The notes beneath the pieces were generated by a model. It was given only the letters and a program-made list of their open reading frames with translations. It did not search any database and was not told where the DNA came from. Of a stretch of DNA of 64,000 nt, positions 52,103-59,986 are shown in pieces; position 1 is the stretch's first letter; the number at the start of each line of letters is the position of its first letter. The translations under genes were made by a program, and so were the position numbers. Source of the stretch: WHSW01 sp033856255 (GTDB lineage: Bacteria > Actinomycetota > Thermoleophilia > Solirubrobacterales > 70-9); contig JAWVFH010000044.1 in the NCBI GenBank assembly GCA_033856255.1, positions 91,063 to 155,062 on the forward strand. The letters are read 5' to 3'.

Positions 52103-53008
52103 ATGAGGTGGCGAAAGCTCGGCTTGGTGCCCGGCGCCGACGGTTCCCGCCCGTGGGCTTCGCATTCGGCGCTCCAGCCGACTCCGCTCCTGCTCGGCGA
52201 GACGATCCGGCTGTTCGTGGGCTTTCGCGATTCCGCGGGCCGCAGCTCGGTGGCGTTTATCGACGTGGATGCGGCTGACCCCATGCGGGTGGTGCGCGTG
52301 GCGGAGGAGCCGGCGCTCGAGCGAGGGGCGGCGGATGCCTTCGATCGCGACGGCGTCGTGCCATGCGCGATCGTGGCCGACGGCTCGCGCCTGCGCCTCT
52401 ACTACGCCGGATATGAGCAGGCCGTCGATGTGCGCTTTCGCGTCTTCGGCGGGCTGGCGACGAGCCAGGACGGCGGCGAGAGCTTCGCCCGACTCTCCGA
52501 TCAGCCGCTGACGGGGCCGGCGCCGGGGGAGACCCTGTTCCGCGTCATCCACTCGATTCGCCGAGAGGGCGATCTGTGGCGCGCGTGGTACGGCGCCGGG
52601 GACAGCTTCATCGACGGCCGGGAGACGACGCGGCCGGTCTACGACATCCGCTACATGGAGTCGCCCGATGGGATCAGCTTCCCCGATCGGGGTCGCGTCG
52701 TCGTACCGTTGGGACCCGCCGAGCACCGCGTCGGGCGTCCGTACGTCGTCGAGGGAGGCCCTGGCTATCAGATGTTCTTCGGCGGCGCCACCGATGCGCA
52801 GGGCTACCGGCTCGCCTACGCCGAGTCGGTCGACGGTCTCGAGTGGAAGCGCCTCGACCAGGAGATCGGCCTCGACGCCTCGCCCGGCGGCTTCGACTCG
52901 CGGATGATCGGCTACCCCGCCGTGGTCGACGTCGGACCCAAGCGATACCTCTTCTACAACGGCGATGACTACGGACGGGCCGGCGTCGGGGTTGCGGTGC
53001 TCGAATGA
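52103..53008 (+). CDS. Five-bladed beta-propeller protein (GH43/GH32-like fold)
   Basis: 301 residues. Repeated blades: LLLGETIRLFVGFRD, RLRLYYAGY, DLWRAWYGAGDSF, GYQMFFGGATD, KRYLFYNGDDYGRAGVGV. No signal peptide. Such proteins occur in glycan clusters next to NeuD and formyl- or acetyltransferases, and most have no assigned activity. It begins four bases after the FemAB-like gene, and one base separates its stop from that of the convergent FkbM gene. Confidence 0.78.
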   Translation: MRWRKLGLVPGADGSRPWASHSALQPTPLLLGETIRLFVGFRDSAGRSSVAFIDVDAADPMRVVRVAEEPALERGAADAFDRDGVVPCAIVADGSRLRLYYAGYEQAVDVRFRVFGGLATSQDGGESFARLSDQPLTGPAPGETLFRVIHSIRREGDLWRAWYGAGDSFIDGRETTRPVYDIRYMESPDGISFPDRGRVVVPLGPAEHRVGRPYVVEGGPGYQMFFGGATDAQGYRLAYAESVDGLEWKRLDQEIGLDASPGGFDSRMIGYPAVVDVGPKRYLFYNGDDYGRAGVGVAVLE

Positions 53009-53009
53009 C

Positions 53010-54194
53010 TCAGTCGGCGCGAGCGGGCATCGCGTAGCAGACGAGCCCGGCGCCGTCGGTGCCCTCGGTCCGGATGTGAAGCCGGTAGTCGGGCCGGTAG
53101 TGGTGCAGGAGCAGGGGAATCCGCCAGAGGTCGGCCGGCCGGTGATAGAGGCAGGCGACGACGATCGGGGCGGTGCTCGTGATCGTGCGCTCGCCGCCGC
53201 GGATTGCGGCCTCCTCGCTGCCCTCGACATCGAGCTTGACCACGATCTCGCCGGTGGGGTCGTCGCCGAGGACGCTGTCGATCCGGCGGACCTCGACCGG
53301 CTGATCCCCCGCGTCGGCGATCGCCGACCCCTCGCTGCCGAGCGCGTCGAGCCGGGCATCCCCGTCGCGGTCGGCGAGCCCGGCTTGGAAGCAGCGCACC
53401 CGTGACCGCACCTCGGGTGCGAGCCCGGAGACCGTCTCCAGCAGCCGTTCGTAGTTGCGCGGATCGGGCTCGAAGAGCAGGGCGGCCTCGAGCTCGCCCC
53501 CGTAGCGGGCCAGGACGGCCAAGAACGTGTCGCCGTCGTAAGCGCCACCGTCGACATACGTGACGCGCTCGAGCGGGCCGATCAGCCCAGGGTCCAGGTA
53601 CGGCGCGCTCGACGGCTCTGGGAGCACGGCGTAGTCCCGGCCGAGGCGGAAGCGGAGCTGGGCCAGGAACTCCTGCCGGTCGGCCTCGCCGGCGAGGATC
53701 GCGAAGGCGCTCTCGATCTCGTCGCGATGCTCGAGCGTCGCGGCTGGAAGATCGAATCCGTAGTGGGGGAGCAGCGCCTGCGGCTCGCTCCACGCGAGGT
53801 CGAGAAAGGAGCAGACGCGTGTGCATCCCGCCGCGATCAGCCGAGATCGGCTGTCCAGATACCGGTGCCGGTCACTCCAGATCGTGACCGCGAACCAGGC
53901 GCGGGTGCCCAGCCGTGCGACGGCCTCGTCGAACGCAAGCACGGGAACGCCATCGACCTCTTGGCCCCGGAGACCGGGAGTCTCGTCCAGGAACGCGATC
54001 GGCGCCCTGCCCCGGCCGGCCAGCTTCCGCGCAACCTCCCGCCCGAGGCCGCCCGCTCCGACGAGGACCACGGGGTCATCGGGTCCGGGTATCTCGGCCG
54101 TCGCCCGCCCGAGCCACTCCTCGGCCGGGAGCGACAGCAGGCGGCCAAGCTCGCCGCCTGCGGCGGCTGCGGGCGGGACCGACCTCGGCGCCAC
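53010..54194 (-). CDS. FkbM-family methyltransferase with N-terminal Rossmann domain
   Basis: 394 residues. Residues about 40-60 read PVVLVGAGGLGREVARKLAG, a dinucleotide- or nucleotide-sugar-binding fold unusual ahead of FkbM. The methyltransferase part has VDGGAYDGDT (about 211), FEPDPRNYERL and VVKLDVEGSEEAAIRGG (about 316). It ends with KxH-like VACLYHRPADLWRIPLLL. GTG 54194 overlaps the upstream TAG by one base. Likely O-methylates a sugar hydroxyl. Confidence 0.85.
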   Translation of the reverse strand: MAPRSVPPAAAAGGELGRLLSLPAEEWLGRATAEIPGPDDPVVLVGAGGLGREVARKLAGRGRAPIAFLDETPGLRGQEVDGVPVLAFDEAVARLGTRAWFAVTIWSDRHRYLDSRSRLIAAGCTRVCSFLDLAWSEPQALLPHYGFDLPAATLEHRDEIESAFAILAGEADRQEFLAQLRFRLGRDYAVLPEPSSAPYLDPGLIGPLERVTYVDGGAYDGDTFLAVLARYGGELEAALLFEPDPRNYERLLETVSGLAPEVRSRVRCFQAGLADRDGDARLDALGSEGSAIADAGDQPVEVRRIDSVLGDDPTGEIVVKLDVEGSEEAAIRGGERTITSTAPIVVACLYHRPADLWRIPLLLHHYRPDYRLHIRTEGTDGAGLVCYAMPARAD

Positions 54195-55021
54195 TAGCGC
54201 TCGAGGCGAGCGAGCCGCTTGCGGCGAAAGGCCTCGGGGCTTCGATCGGGCCGGCTCTCGTAACCGAGGAAGGGCCCCAGGACCGGATCGTCCGCGTATC
54301 GCCCATCGAGGAGCGCCGGCAGATCGATCTGCTGCTTGATGAACGGCACCGTGTACATGTGGTTGACCGCCCGCCTTGGCCCCTCGGAGGTGTTGACCCC
54401 GGTGCGGTGGTACATCATCGAATCGAAGACGATGACCGAGCCGGCGGGCGCTTCGACCTGTACGTCCCGGTGCTCGGTGAAGGCCTCCGAGGGAAACGCC
54501 TCCACCTTGTGGGAGCCGGGGAGGACGTGGGTTCCGCCCGTTCGCGCCGAGAAGTCGTCGATGCAGAAGAGGGCGCTGACCGAAAGCGGACGGCTGGAGA
54601 CGAAGTGCTGGTAGTTGAGGTCGCGATGCCACGCCCCGGCGGCCTGCTCGTGCCCCTGGGCCGGGATGTTGATGATCCCGTTCTGGAGCATGAGCTGAAA
54701 GTAACCGCCGCCCAGCAGCCGCTCGACGACTGCCAGCACGGTCGGGTGAATCGCGACCTCGAGGAAGAGCTCGTCGTAAGCGAGGGGTGCGCGCGCGGTG
54801 TGCTCGTCGCCAATCCGGCGCATCACGTCATCGCCGCCGACCTCCGCGATCTGTGCGCGATAGATCTCGTCGATCTTCTCCCGGGCAAGGCGGAGTTGCT
54901 CCTCGCCGAGGACTCCGGGGATGATGGTGTAGCCGAGGATCCTGATCTCCTCGGCGCGCTGTTCCTCCTGCGTGCCGGAATCGGTGAACTCGGTGACCGC
55001 GAATGTGTTCGGTGGCGGCAT
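54194..55021 (-). CDS. Phytanoyl-CoA dioxygenase family (2OG-Fe(II)) protein
   Basis: 275 residues. Iron ligands: H-x-D in WHRDLNYQHF (about 130-132) and the distal His in MYHRTGVN (about 203); an Arg in EGPRRAVNH would bind 2-oxoglutarate. FDSMMYHR and GTHVLPGSHKVE are family hallmarks. It probably hydroxylates a small molecule or sugar. ATG 55021 is chosen. The next gene is divergent, with 42 bases between starts. Confidence 0.85.
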   Translation of the reverse strand: MPPPNTFAVTEFTDSGTQEEQRAEEIRILGYTIIPGVLGEEQLRLAREKIDEIYRAQIAEVGGDDVMRRIGDEHTARAPLAYDELFLEVAIHPTVLAVVERLLGGGYFQLMLQNGIINIPAQGHEQAAGAWHRDLNYQHFVSSRPLSVSALFCIDDFSARTGGTHVLPGSHKVEAFPSEAFTEHRDVQVEAPAGSVIVFDSMMYHRTGVNTSEGPRRAVNHMYTVPFIKQQIDLPALLDGRYADDPVLGPFLGYESRPDRSPEAFRRKRLARLER

Positions 55022-55050
55022 CTCGGTGGCAAAGATAACGCTCTGAGACC

Positions 55051-55056
55051 TACACT
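55051..55056 (+). promoter_or_regulatory. -10 box for a leaderless aminotransferase transcript
   Basis: TACACT is followed by seven bases and then ATG 55064, so transcription would begin at the start codon. A weak TGGCAA is 18 bases upstream. Confidence 0.4.
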
Positions 55057-55063
55057 TACCGCG

Positions 55064-56191
55064 ATGCGTCCGACGACGGAAGGCCGCGTCCCCTTCTTCG
55101 AGTCGGCGCGCCACGTCGCCGTGCATCGGCAGGAGCTCGACCGGGCGCTGGCAGACGTGCTGACCGGTGGGCGCTACATCCTCGGCGACGCCGTCGCTGC
55201 CTTCGAGGGGGAGTTTGCGCACTTTTGCGGCGCCCGGCACGCCGTCGGGGTGGCGTCCGGCACCGACGCCCTGACGCTGGCTCTGGAAGCCGTCGGAGTC
55301 GGCGCCGGCGATGAGGTGATCACCGCCGCCAACACCTGTGCCCCGACCGTCGCGGCCATCGTCTCGGCCGGGGCGACGCCCGTACTCGCCGATGTCGAGC
55401 CGGCGACGGCGTTGCTCGACCCGGCGGCGGTCGAGCGGGCGGTGGGCGAGCGGACGAGGGCGATCGTTCCGGTCCATCTCTACGGCCAGTGCGCCGACGT
55501 GGACGCGATCGGCGCGATCGCCCGCAAGCGGGGACTGCGCGTTGTCGAGGATGCCGCCCAGGCGCACGGAGCGCGCCTCGGCGAGCGCAGGGCCGGCACG
55601 CTCGGCGACGCGGCCGCGTTCAGCTTCTATCCGACGAAGAACCTCGGCGCGCTCGGGGACGCCGGCGCCGTCGTCACCGACGACGACGAGATCGCCGACC
55701 GTGTGCGCTTGACCCGCAACTACGGCTACCGCGAGCGCGACAACGCCGTCATCAAGGGCCGGAACAGCCGTCTCGACGAGCTCCAGGCGGCGATCCTGTC
55801 GGTCCTGCTCGGCCATCTCGACGCCGACAATGCGCGTCGTCGCGAGCTCGCGAACGGTTATCTCGCCGATCTTCGAGACGCGCCCTTGACCCTGCCCGTG
55901 GAAGCCGATGGCCGGATCCACGCCTGGCACCTGTTCGTGATCCGTAGCCGCGACCGGGAGGGGTTACGGCGGGCGCTCGCCGAACGCGGGATCGGCACCC
56001 TCGTTCACTATCCGCGGGCGATCCATCAGCAGCCCGCGTTCGAGGAGCTCGCCCGGCCCGGCGAGCTGGAAACGAGCGAGCGCCTTTGCGAGGAGGTCCT
56101 CAGCCTGCCGCTATATCCGGAGTTGACCGAGGGGGAGCGACTCGCGGTCGTCACGGCGCTTCGGGAGTGCCTGGAGAGTCCCTCGCTGTAG
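55064..56191 (+). CDS. DegT/DnrJ/EryC1/StrS sugar aminotransferase
   Basis: 375 residues, PLP enzyme. VASGTDALTLAL binds the phosphate, VEDAAQAHGA holds the conserved Asp and Gln, FYPTKNLGALGDAG holds the Schiff-base Lys (about 191), and NSRLDELQAAIL is the substrate-side block. It would aminate a keto-sugar nucleotide. With two FdtA-like ketoisomerases 2.5 kb away it fits FdtB/QdtB, making dTDP-3-amino-3,6-dideoxyhexose. No RmlA or RmlB is in the window. Confidence 0.9.
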   Translation: MRPTTEGRVPFFESARHVAVHRQELDRALADVLTGGRYILGDAVAAFEGEFAHFCGARHAVGVASGTDALTLALEAVGVGAGDEVITAANTCAPTVAAIVSAGATPVLADVEPATALLDPAAVERAVGERTRAIVPVHLYGQCADVDAIGAIARKRGLRVVEDAAQAHGARLGERRAGTLGDAAAFSFYPTKNLGALGDAGAVVTDDDEIADRVRLTRNYGYRERDNAVIKGRNSRLDELQAAILSVLLGHLDADNARRRELANGYLADLRDAPLTLPVEADGRIHAWHLFVIRSRDREGLRRALAERGIGTLVHYPRAIHQQPAFEELARPGELETSERLCEEVLSLPLYPELTEGERLAVVTALRECLESPSL

Positions 56192-56218
56192 CATGGCGTG
56201 CCGCCCAGGACCGACTCC

Positions 56219-56983
56219 GTGACCACCGAGCCGACCCAGCTTCACTCGCGCGCCACCGCCGATCAGGAGGAGAACCGGGAGCGGCTCACCGCTTTGTTCC
56301 GTGAGACCCCGCTGCCGGTCGAAGAGCTGCTCGTGAACCTTTCGCTGTACACGCGCGCGAGCGTCACGGCGAAGGTCCTCTACCTCGACGAGCTCTATCG
56401 CGAGATCATCTCGATGCCCGGCGTGATCATGGAGTTCGGGACCTGGTGGGGGGCCAATCTCGTCCTCTTCGAGAGCCTGCGAGCCATCCACGAGCCATAC
56501 AACTACGGCCGTCGCGTGATCGGCTTCGACACGTTCGAGGGCTACAGCTCGATCAGCGACGTCGACGGCTCAGATGCGCTTGTCAGAGACCACAACTACT
56601 CGGTCTCAGCCGATTACCTGCCCCACCTCGAGGCGCTGCTCGAATACCACCGGCGGGAGAACCCGATGGGACATCTGCCTCGCTTCGAGCTCGTGACGGG
56701 CGACGTCACCGACACCCTCCGGCCTTATCTCGAGGAGCACCCCGAGACGATCATCTCGCTTGCTTACCTGGATATGCAGCTCTACGAGCCGACCAAGCAT
56801 TGCCTGGAGGCGATCACGCCGTATCTCACACGAGGGTCGGTCATCGCCCTCGATGAGCTGAACGCTCCGGAGTACCCAGGGGAGACCGTGGCCTTCCGCG
56901 ACGTCTTCGGACTCGACCGATTCGAGCTGCGCCGCTCCCGCTACCTGCCCGATCGCACCTACATGATCTTCGACGGCCGTTAG
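56219..56983 (+). CDS. TylF/macrocin-type O-methyltransferase
   Basis: 254 residues. IMEFGTWWGANLVLF (SAM site), GFDTFEGYSSI, YLDMQLYEPTKHCLEAI and VIALDELNAPEYPGE with the metal-binding acidic residues. This family methylates sugar hydroxyls in antibiotics and glycans. GTG 56219 has AGGAC eight bases upstream and is preferred over GTG 56198. Follows the aminotransferase, so it could methylate the amino sugar. A strong terminator follows. Confidence 0.83.
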   Translation: MTTEPTQLHSRATADQEENRERLTALFRETPLPVEELLVNLSLYTRASVTAKVLYLDELYREIISMPGVIMEFGTWWGANLVLFESLRAIHEPYNYGRRVIGFDTFEGYSSISDVDGSDALVRDHNYSVSADYLPHLEALLEYHRRENPMGHLPRFELVTGDVTDTLRPYLEEHPETIISLAYLDMQLYEPTKHCLEAITPYLTRGSVIALDELNAPEYPGETVAFRDVFGLDRFELRRSRYLPDRTYMIFDGR

Positions 56984-57034
56984 GCCGAGTCGCAGCGGCC
57001 GACGAGGTGAGGCTGTTGCGCCTCGCGTACCCGG

Positions 57035-57060
57035 AAGACGCCCCCGAGCGGGGGCGTCTT
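57035..57060. terminator. Bidirectional intrinsic terminator
   Basis: Perfect 11-base stem AAGACGCCCCC / GGGGGCGTCTT with loop GAGC, then ATT. It lies in the 92 bases between the convergent methyltransferase and beta-helix genes. The T-run is short, so termination efficiency is uncertain. Confidence 0.82.
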
Positions 57061-57075
57061 ATTCAGCGCCTGGCC

Positions 57076-58053
57076 TCAGTGGATCGGACGCTGCATCGGG
57101 GTCGAGGAGTTGAAGGGCGTGCTGCTCCCGTTGTTGCTGACCACGTTCGTGGCGGGAGTGAACGTCCTCAGGACGCCGGCATCGAGGGTGCTGAGACCGA
57201 CCGTGTTGCCGATGATCATGCTCCCGGCGGTTTCGAAGACCGAGCTTGCGCCCCTCGAAAGGATGCCAGTCCCGTTGTCGTTGAACGAGTTGCCGAATGA
57301 GCTGATCACCGCCGGCTTGCTGATCCCGCTCGCGGACGAGGACGTCCCACAATCGGTGGTGGTGGGGGTACTGGCGTTTGCTCCCTGCGAGCTCACCGCG
57401 GCCCCGCAGACGTTGTCCTCGAGGTCGTTATTCCTCATCCGGGTAGCGGCGAAGCTGATCGTGTTGGCCCCCGGAGCGGTCAAGACACCGATGTTGTTGT
57501 TGTGGATGTGGTTGTTGGCCAGGGAAACATTCGTTTGCGAGGAGGTCGGCACCACACAGACCCCGCAGGCGAACCGATAGATCTCGCTGTCGCGGATGCT
57601 CACATGCCTCGCACTGAGCACCTTCACCCCGACCAGCGACGTTGGTGCGCCGACTCCGATCCCGTTGATGTCGAGCCCACGGAGCACGACCTTGTCGCTG
57701 GCAGCTGCGTTGACGACGATCGCGTTCGTGCCGCTGACCAGGACGCCGCCCTCGGTGTACTGGCACTTGATGGTCAGCGACTTGTTGATCGTGACGCCCC
57801 CGAACCCGCCCGGGTCGAGGCAGTTGATCTCGCCGCCGTTGGCGGTCTTCGAGATCGCCCCGGCGAAGGTCTTGCAGGGAGCCGTGCGAGAGCACGGGTT
57901 TGCATCGTCGCCGACGCCCGAAACCCATGTCCGGGTCGCCTGGCCGAAGGCTGCGGACGGAAGCACCATGGCGACCAGCACCAGCGCCGGCACCAGCTTG
58001 ATCATCAGCGGCCAGGTTGACTTCGGCGCTGCGGTCGTTACGTCGGCGGTCAT
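57076..58053 (-). CDS. Secreted right-handed beta-helix protein
   Basis: 325 residues. Signal peptide ends near LPSAAFGQA, then TWVSGVGDDANPCSRTAPC and KTFAGAISKTANGGEINCLD, a conserved opening shared by a widespread family of exported beta-helix proteins. Repeated short strands (VSLANNHIHNNNIGVL, NSFNDNGTGILSRG, GSMIIGNTVGLSTL) follow. Possible pectate-lyase-fold carbohydrate binder; no catalytic residues recognised. GGAGG lies four bases before ATG 58053. TTGCGT and TATCGT 16 bases apart (58130-58135 and 58108-58113, minus strand) are a weak promoter. The 104-base gap upstream contains no gene. Confidence 0.82.
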   Translation of the reverse strand: MTADVTTAAPKSTWPLMIKLVPALVLVAMVLPSAAFGQATRTWVSGVGDDANPCSRTAPCKTFAGAISKTANGGEINCLDPGGFGGVTINKSLTIKCQYTEGGVLVSGTNAIVVNAAASDKVVLRGLDINGIGVGAPTSLVGVKVLSARHVSIRDSEIYRFACGVCVVPTSSQTNVSLANNHIHNNNIGVLTAPGANTISFAATRMRNNDLEDNVCGAAVSSQGANASTPTTTDCGTSSSASGISKPAVISSFGNSFNDNGTGILSRGASSVFETAGSMIIGNTVGLSTLDAGVLRTFTPATNVVSNNGSSTPFNSSTPMQRPIH

Positions 58054-58157
58054 ATTTCCTCCATGCCAGGTTTCCCGGGCCACATCCCGATGCCCGTTGT
58101 GGCGCAAACGATAGCCGAGGTTTCGCGGAACGCAAGTCCTGCGCTGAATTTCTTTGC

Positions 58158-58571
58158 TCAGCGCTGCTTCATGGCCGCGAATGCGTCGTAGTCGCGAATG
58201 TAATCGGCCTCGTCGTAGGGGAGCGACGCCAAGACCAGGCAGATCGCCCCGGCCGAGAACTCGTGTTCCTCGGCCCACACCAGGGGCGGGACATAGAGGC
58301 CGTAGTAGGCGCGATTGAGATCGATCACGCGCCGATAGCGCCCATCGTCGACCGCGATCCTGAACGACCCCATCACGCACACCAGCAGTTGCTCGCAGCC
58401 ATGGTGGGCGTGGCCCCCGCGTGCGGCTCCTCCTGGAATGTCGTAGAGGTAGAACACCCGTGCGATCTCGAACCCGACCTGCTCGGATCCGGCCTCGACC
58501 GGAGTGATGCTTCCCTCCGGGCTCGGAATCTGAGGGAGGGCGATGACCCTGCATGCGTCGATGCTCGGCAT
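58158..58571 (-). CDS. FdtA/WxcM-like sugar 3,4-ketoisomerase (cupin), copy 1
   Basis: 137 residues, a single cupin barrel. FYLYDIPGGAARGGHAHHGCEQ carries the HAH pair seen in dTDP-4-keto-6-deoxyglucose 3,4-ketoisomerases, and PPLVWAEEHEFSAGAICLVL and DEADYIRDYDAF complete the family. It would convert the 4-keto to a 3-keto sugar for the DegT aminotransferase. ATG 58571 overlaps the stop of copy 2 by one base (TGATG). Confidence 0.85.
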   Translation of the reverse strand: MPSIDACRVIALPQIPSPEGSITPVEAGSEQVGFEIARVFYLYDIPGGAARGGHAHHGCEQLLVCVMGSFRIAVDDGRYRRVIDLNRAYYGLYVPPLVWAEEHEFSAGAICLVLASLPYDEADYIRDYDAFAAMKQR

Positions 58572-58999
58572 CAGCCTCGCGCCCCCGTCAACGCCTCGAA
58601 CTCCGCGCGGTCGCGGATGTAGTCCGCCTCGTCGTATGCACGCGAGGCCAGGATCAGGCAGACGGCGTTCGTGGAGAAGTTCTCCAGCGCCCGCCACAAC
58701 CGGCCCGGCACGTAGAGGCCGACGTAGGAGCGATTGAGGCCGAACGTGCGCGGGTTGGCGCCGTCGTCGACGACGACTTCGAAGCTTCCGGAGAGCGCGA
58801 CGATGAACTCCTCCAACTCGCGATATGCGTGGCCCCCGCGGCGCTCGCCTCCGGGCACGTCGTAGATCCAATACGCGCGCCGGATCGGGAAGGGGATGTG
58901 AGCCTCGCCCTCGATGAAGGTGAGGTTGCCCCGCGGATCGAGGAATTTCGGCAGCTCGATCAGGCGCGGCTCCGAGGCGGGCGGATCAGCCGTCGGCAC
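58571..58999 (-). CDS. FdtA/WxcM-like cupin, copy 2 with altered active site
   Basis: 142 residues, paralogous to copy 1 along its length: YWIYDVPGGERRGGHAYRELEE, LNRSYVGLYVPGRLW and DEADYIRDRAEF. The second His of the HAH pair is Tyr here (GHAYR). It could have a different product stereochemistry, be a binding partner, or be inactive. GTG 58999 is chosen with only a weak ribosome binding site. Tandem ketoisomerases of this kind are unusual. Confidence 0.82.
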   Translation of the reverse strand: MPTADPPASEPRLIELPKFLDPRGNLTFIEGEAHIPFPIRRAYWIYDVPGGERRGGHAYRELEEFIVALSGSFEVVVDDGANPRTFGLNRSYVGLYVPGRLWRALENFSTNAVCLILASRAYDEADYIRDRAEFEALTGARG

Positions 59000-59022
59000 G
59001 GCGGCAGAGTAGCGGCAACCGG

Positions 59023-59985
59023 CTAGTGCTCGTCGCCGAGCCTGAGCGTGTGCGAGTCGGACGCGGAGGCCGCTCGCAGCAGCGGCTCGCCGGTCTCGAT
59101 TGCATCGGTGAGGTCGACTAGGGGCTCGCGGGCAAACCGCGAGCGGTGCCTGCGGATCTTCGATTTGGGCTGTGCCGCGGCCCGTTCGTTGTCGCACAGC
59201 CAGTCGTACTCCCACGACGACCCCGCCGAGTTGGACATCCAGGTGTCGTCGTCGGCGGGGAGGACGCGATCGTGAGCTCGGCAGAGGACGGACACGTAGC
59301 CGGAGCGCAGCCCGGTGCTCATTCGCCAATCGGTCTCCATCACGTCATGCGCCATGAACCGGCACTCCACCGGGGCCAGCCGCAGGTAACGGAGGAGGTA
59401 GTCGAGCAGCCCGGTCGACAGGTACCAGAACGTGTTCACCTCCTCCTGGAGCGCGCCACCCGCGTTGAAATGGGCGTAGGCCTTGCGATCGACGACCACG
59501 TTCGTGGAGACGATCATCAAGCCGTTTCGCTTCAGCGCCGGCCGCAGGCCGCAGAGCACCAGTGCGGGCGAGAGCACGTGGTAGAGCAGCCCCGAGCAGT
59601 TGATCAGGTCGAAGCCCTCGCCCTCGAGCTTGTCCGACAGGTCATACATTGGACCGACCGTGCGGTAGTCGAACGCCACCCGGTGATAGTGGCGGACCGA
59701 GGCGAGCTTCTCGACGCAATGGTCGACACCGTCGATCGCGAGCACGCGCGAGGCGCCGCCGCGCGCCATCAGCGCCGCCATCAGACCTTCCATGGTGCCG
59801 ATGTCGAGACAGCTCGCGCCGCGGAGGTCGCAGCCTCTCATCAGCATCCTCGGCAGCATCGGGAGCGAGTCCGCGTACTGACCCTGCGTGATCACTCCCG
59901 GCAGCAGCTCGGCCCCGTAGTACCACCAGCCGTTGAACAGCGGGCTTGCCCGCAGCGCTGCGGGATCGGCGGGGAACTCGCTCAC
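59023..59985 (-). CDS. SAM-dependent methyltransferase-like protein
   Basis: 320 residues. SCLDIGTMEGLMAALM is the SAM site, RVLAIDGVDHCVEKL is motif II, and DLINCSGLLYHVLSP is motif III, resembling CmoB/DUF1698-type and glycan methyltransferases. The C-terminal 60 residues are charged and not part of the fold. GTG 59985 leaves one base after the Wzt stop; TTG 59994 would overlap it. Substrate not predictable. Confidence 0.78.
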   Translation of the reverse strand: MSEFPADPAALRASPLFNGWWYYGAELLPGVITQGQYADSLPMLPRMLMRGCDLRGASCLDIGTMEGLMAALMARGGASRVLAIDGVDHCVEKLASVRHYHRVAFDYRTVGPMYDLSDKLEGEGFDLINCSGLLYHVLSPALVLCGLRPALKRNGLMIVSTNVVVDRKAYAHFNAGGALQEEVNTFWYLSTGLLDYLLRYLRLAPVECRFMAHDVMETDWRMSTGLRSGYVSVLCRAHDRVLPADDDTWMSNSAGSSWEYDWLCDNERAAAQPKSKIRRHRSRFAREPLVDLTDAIETGEPLLRAASASDSHTLRLGDEH

Positions 59986-59986
59986 G

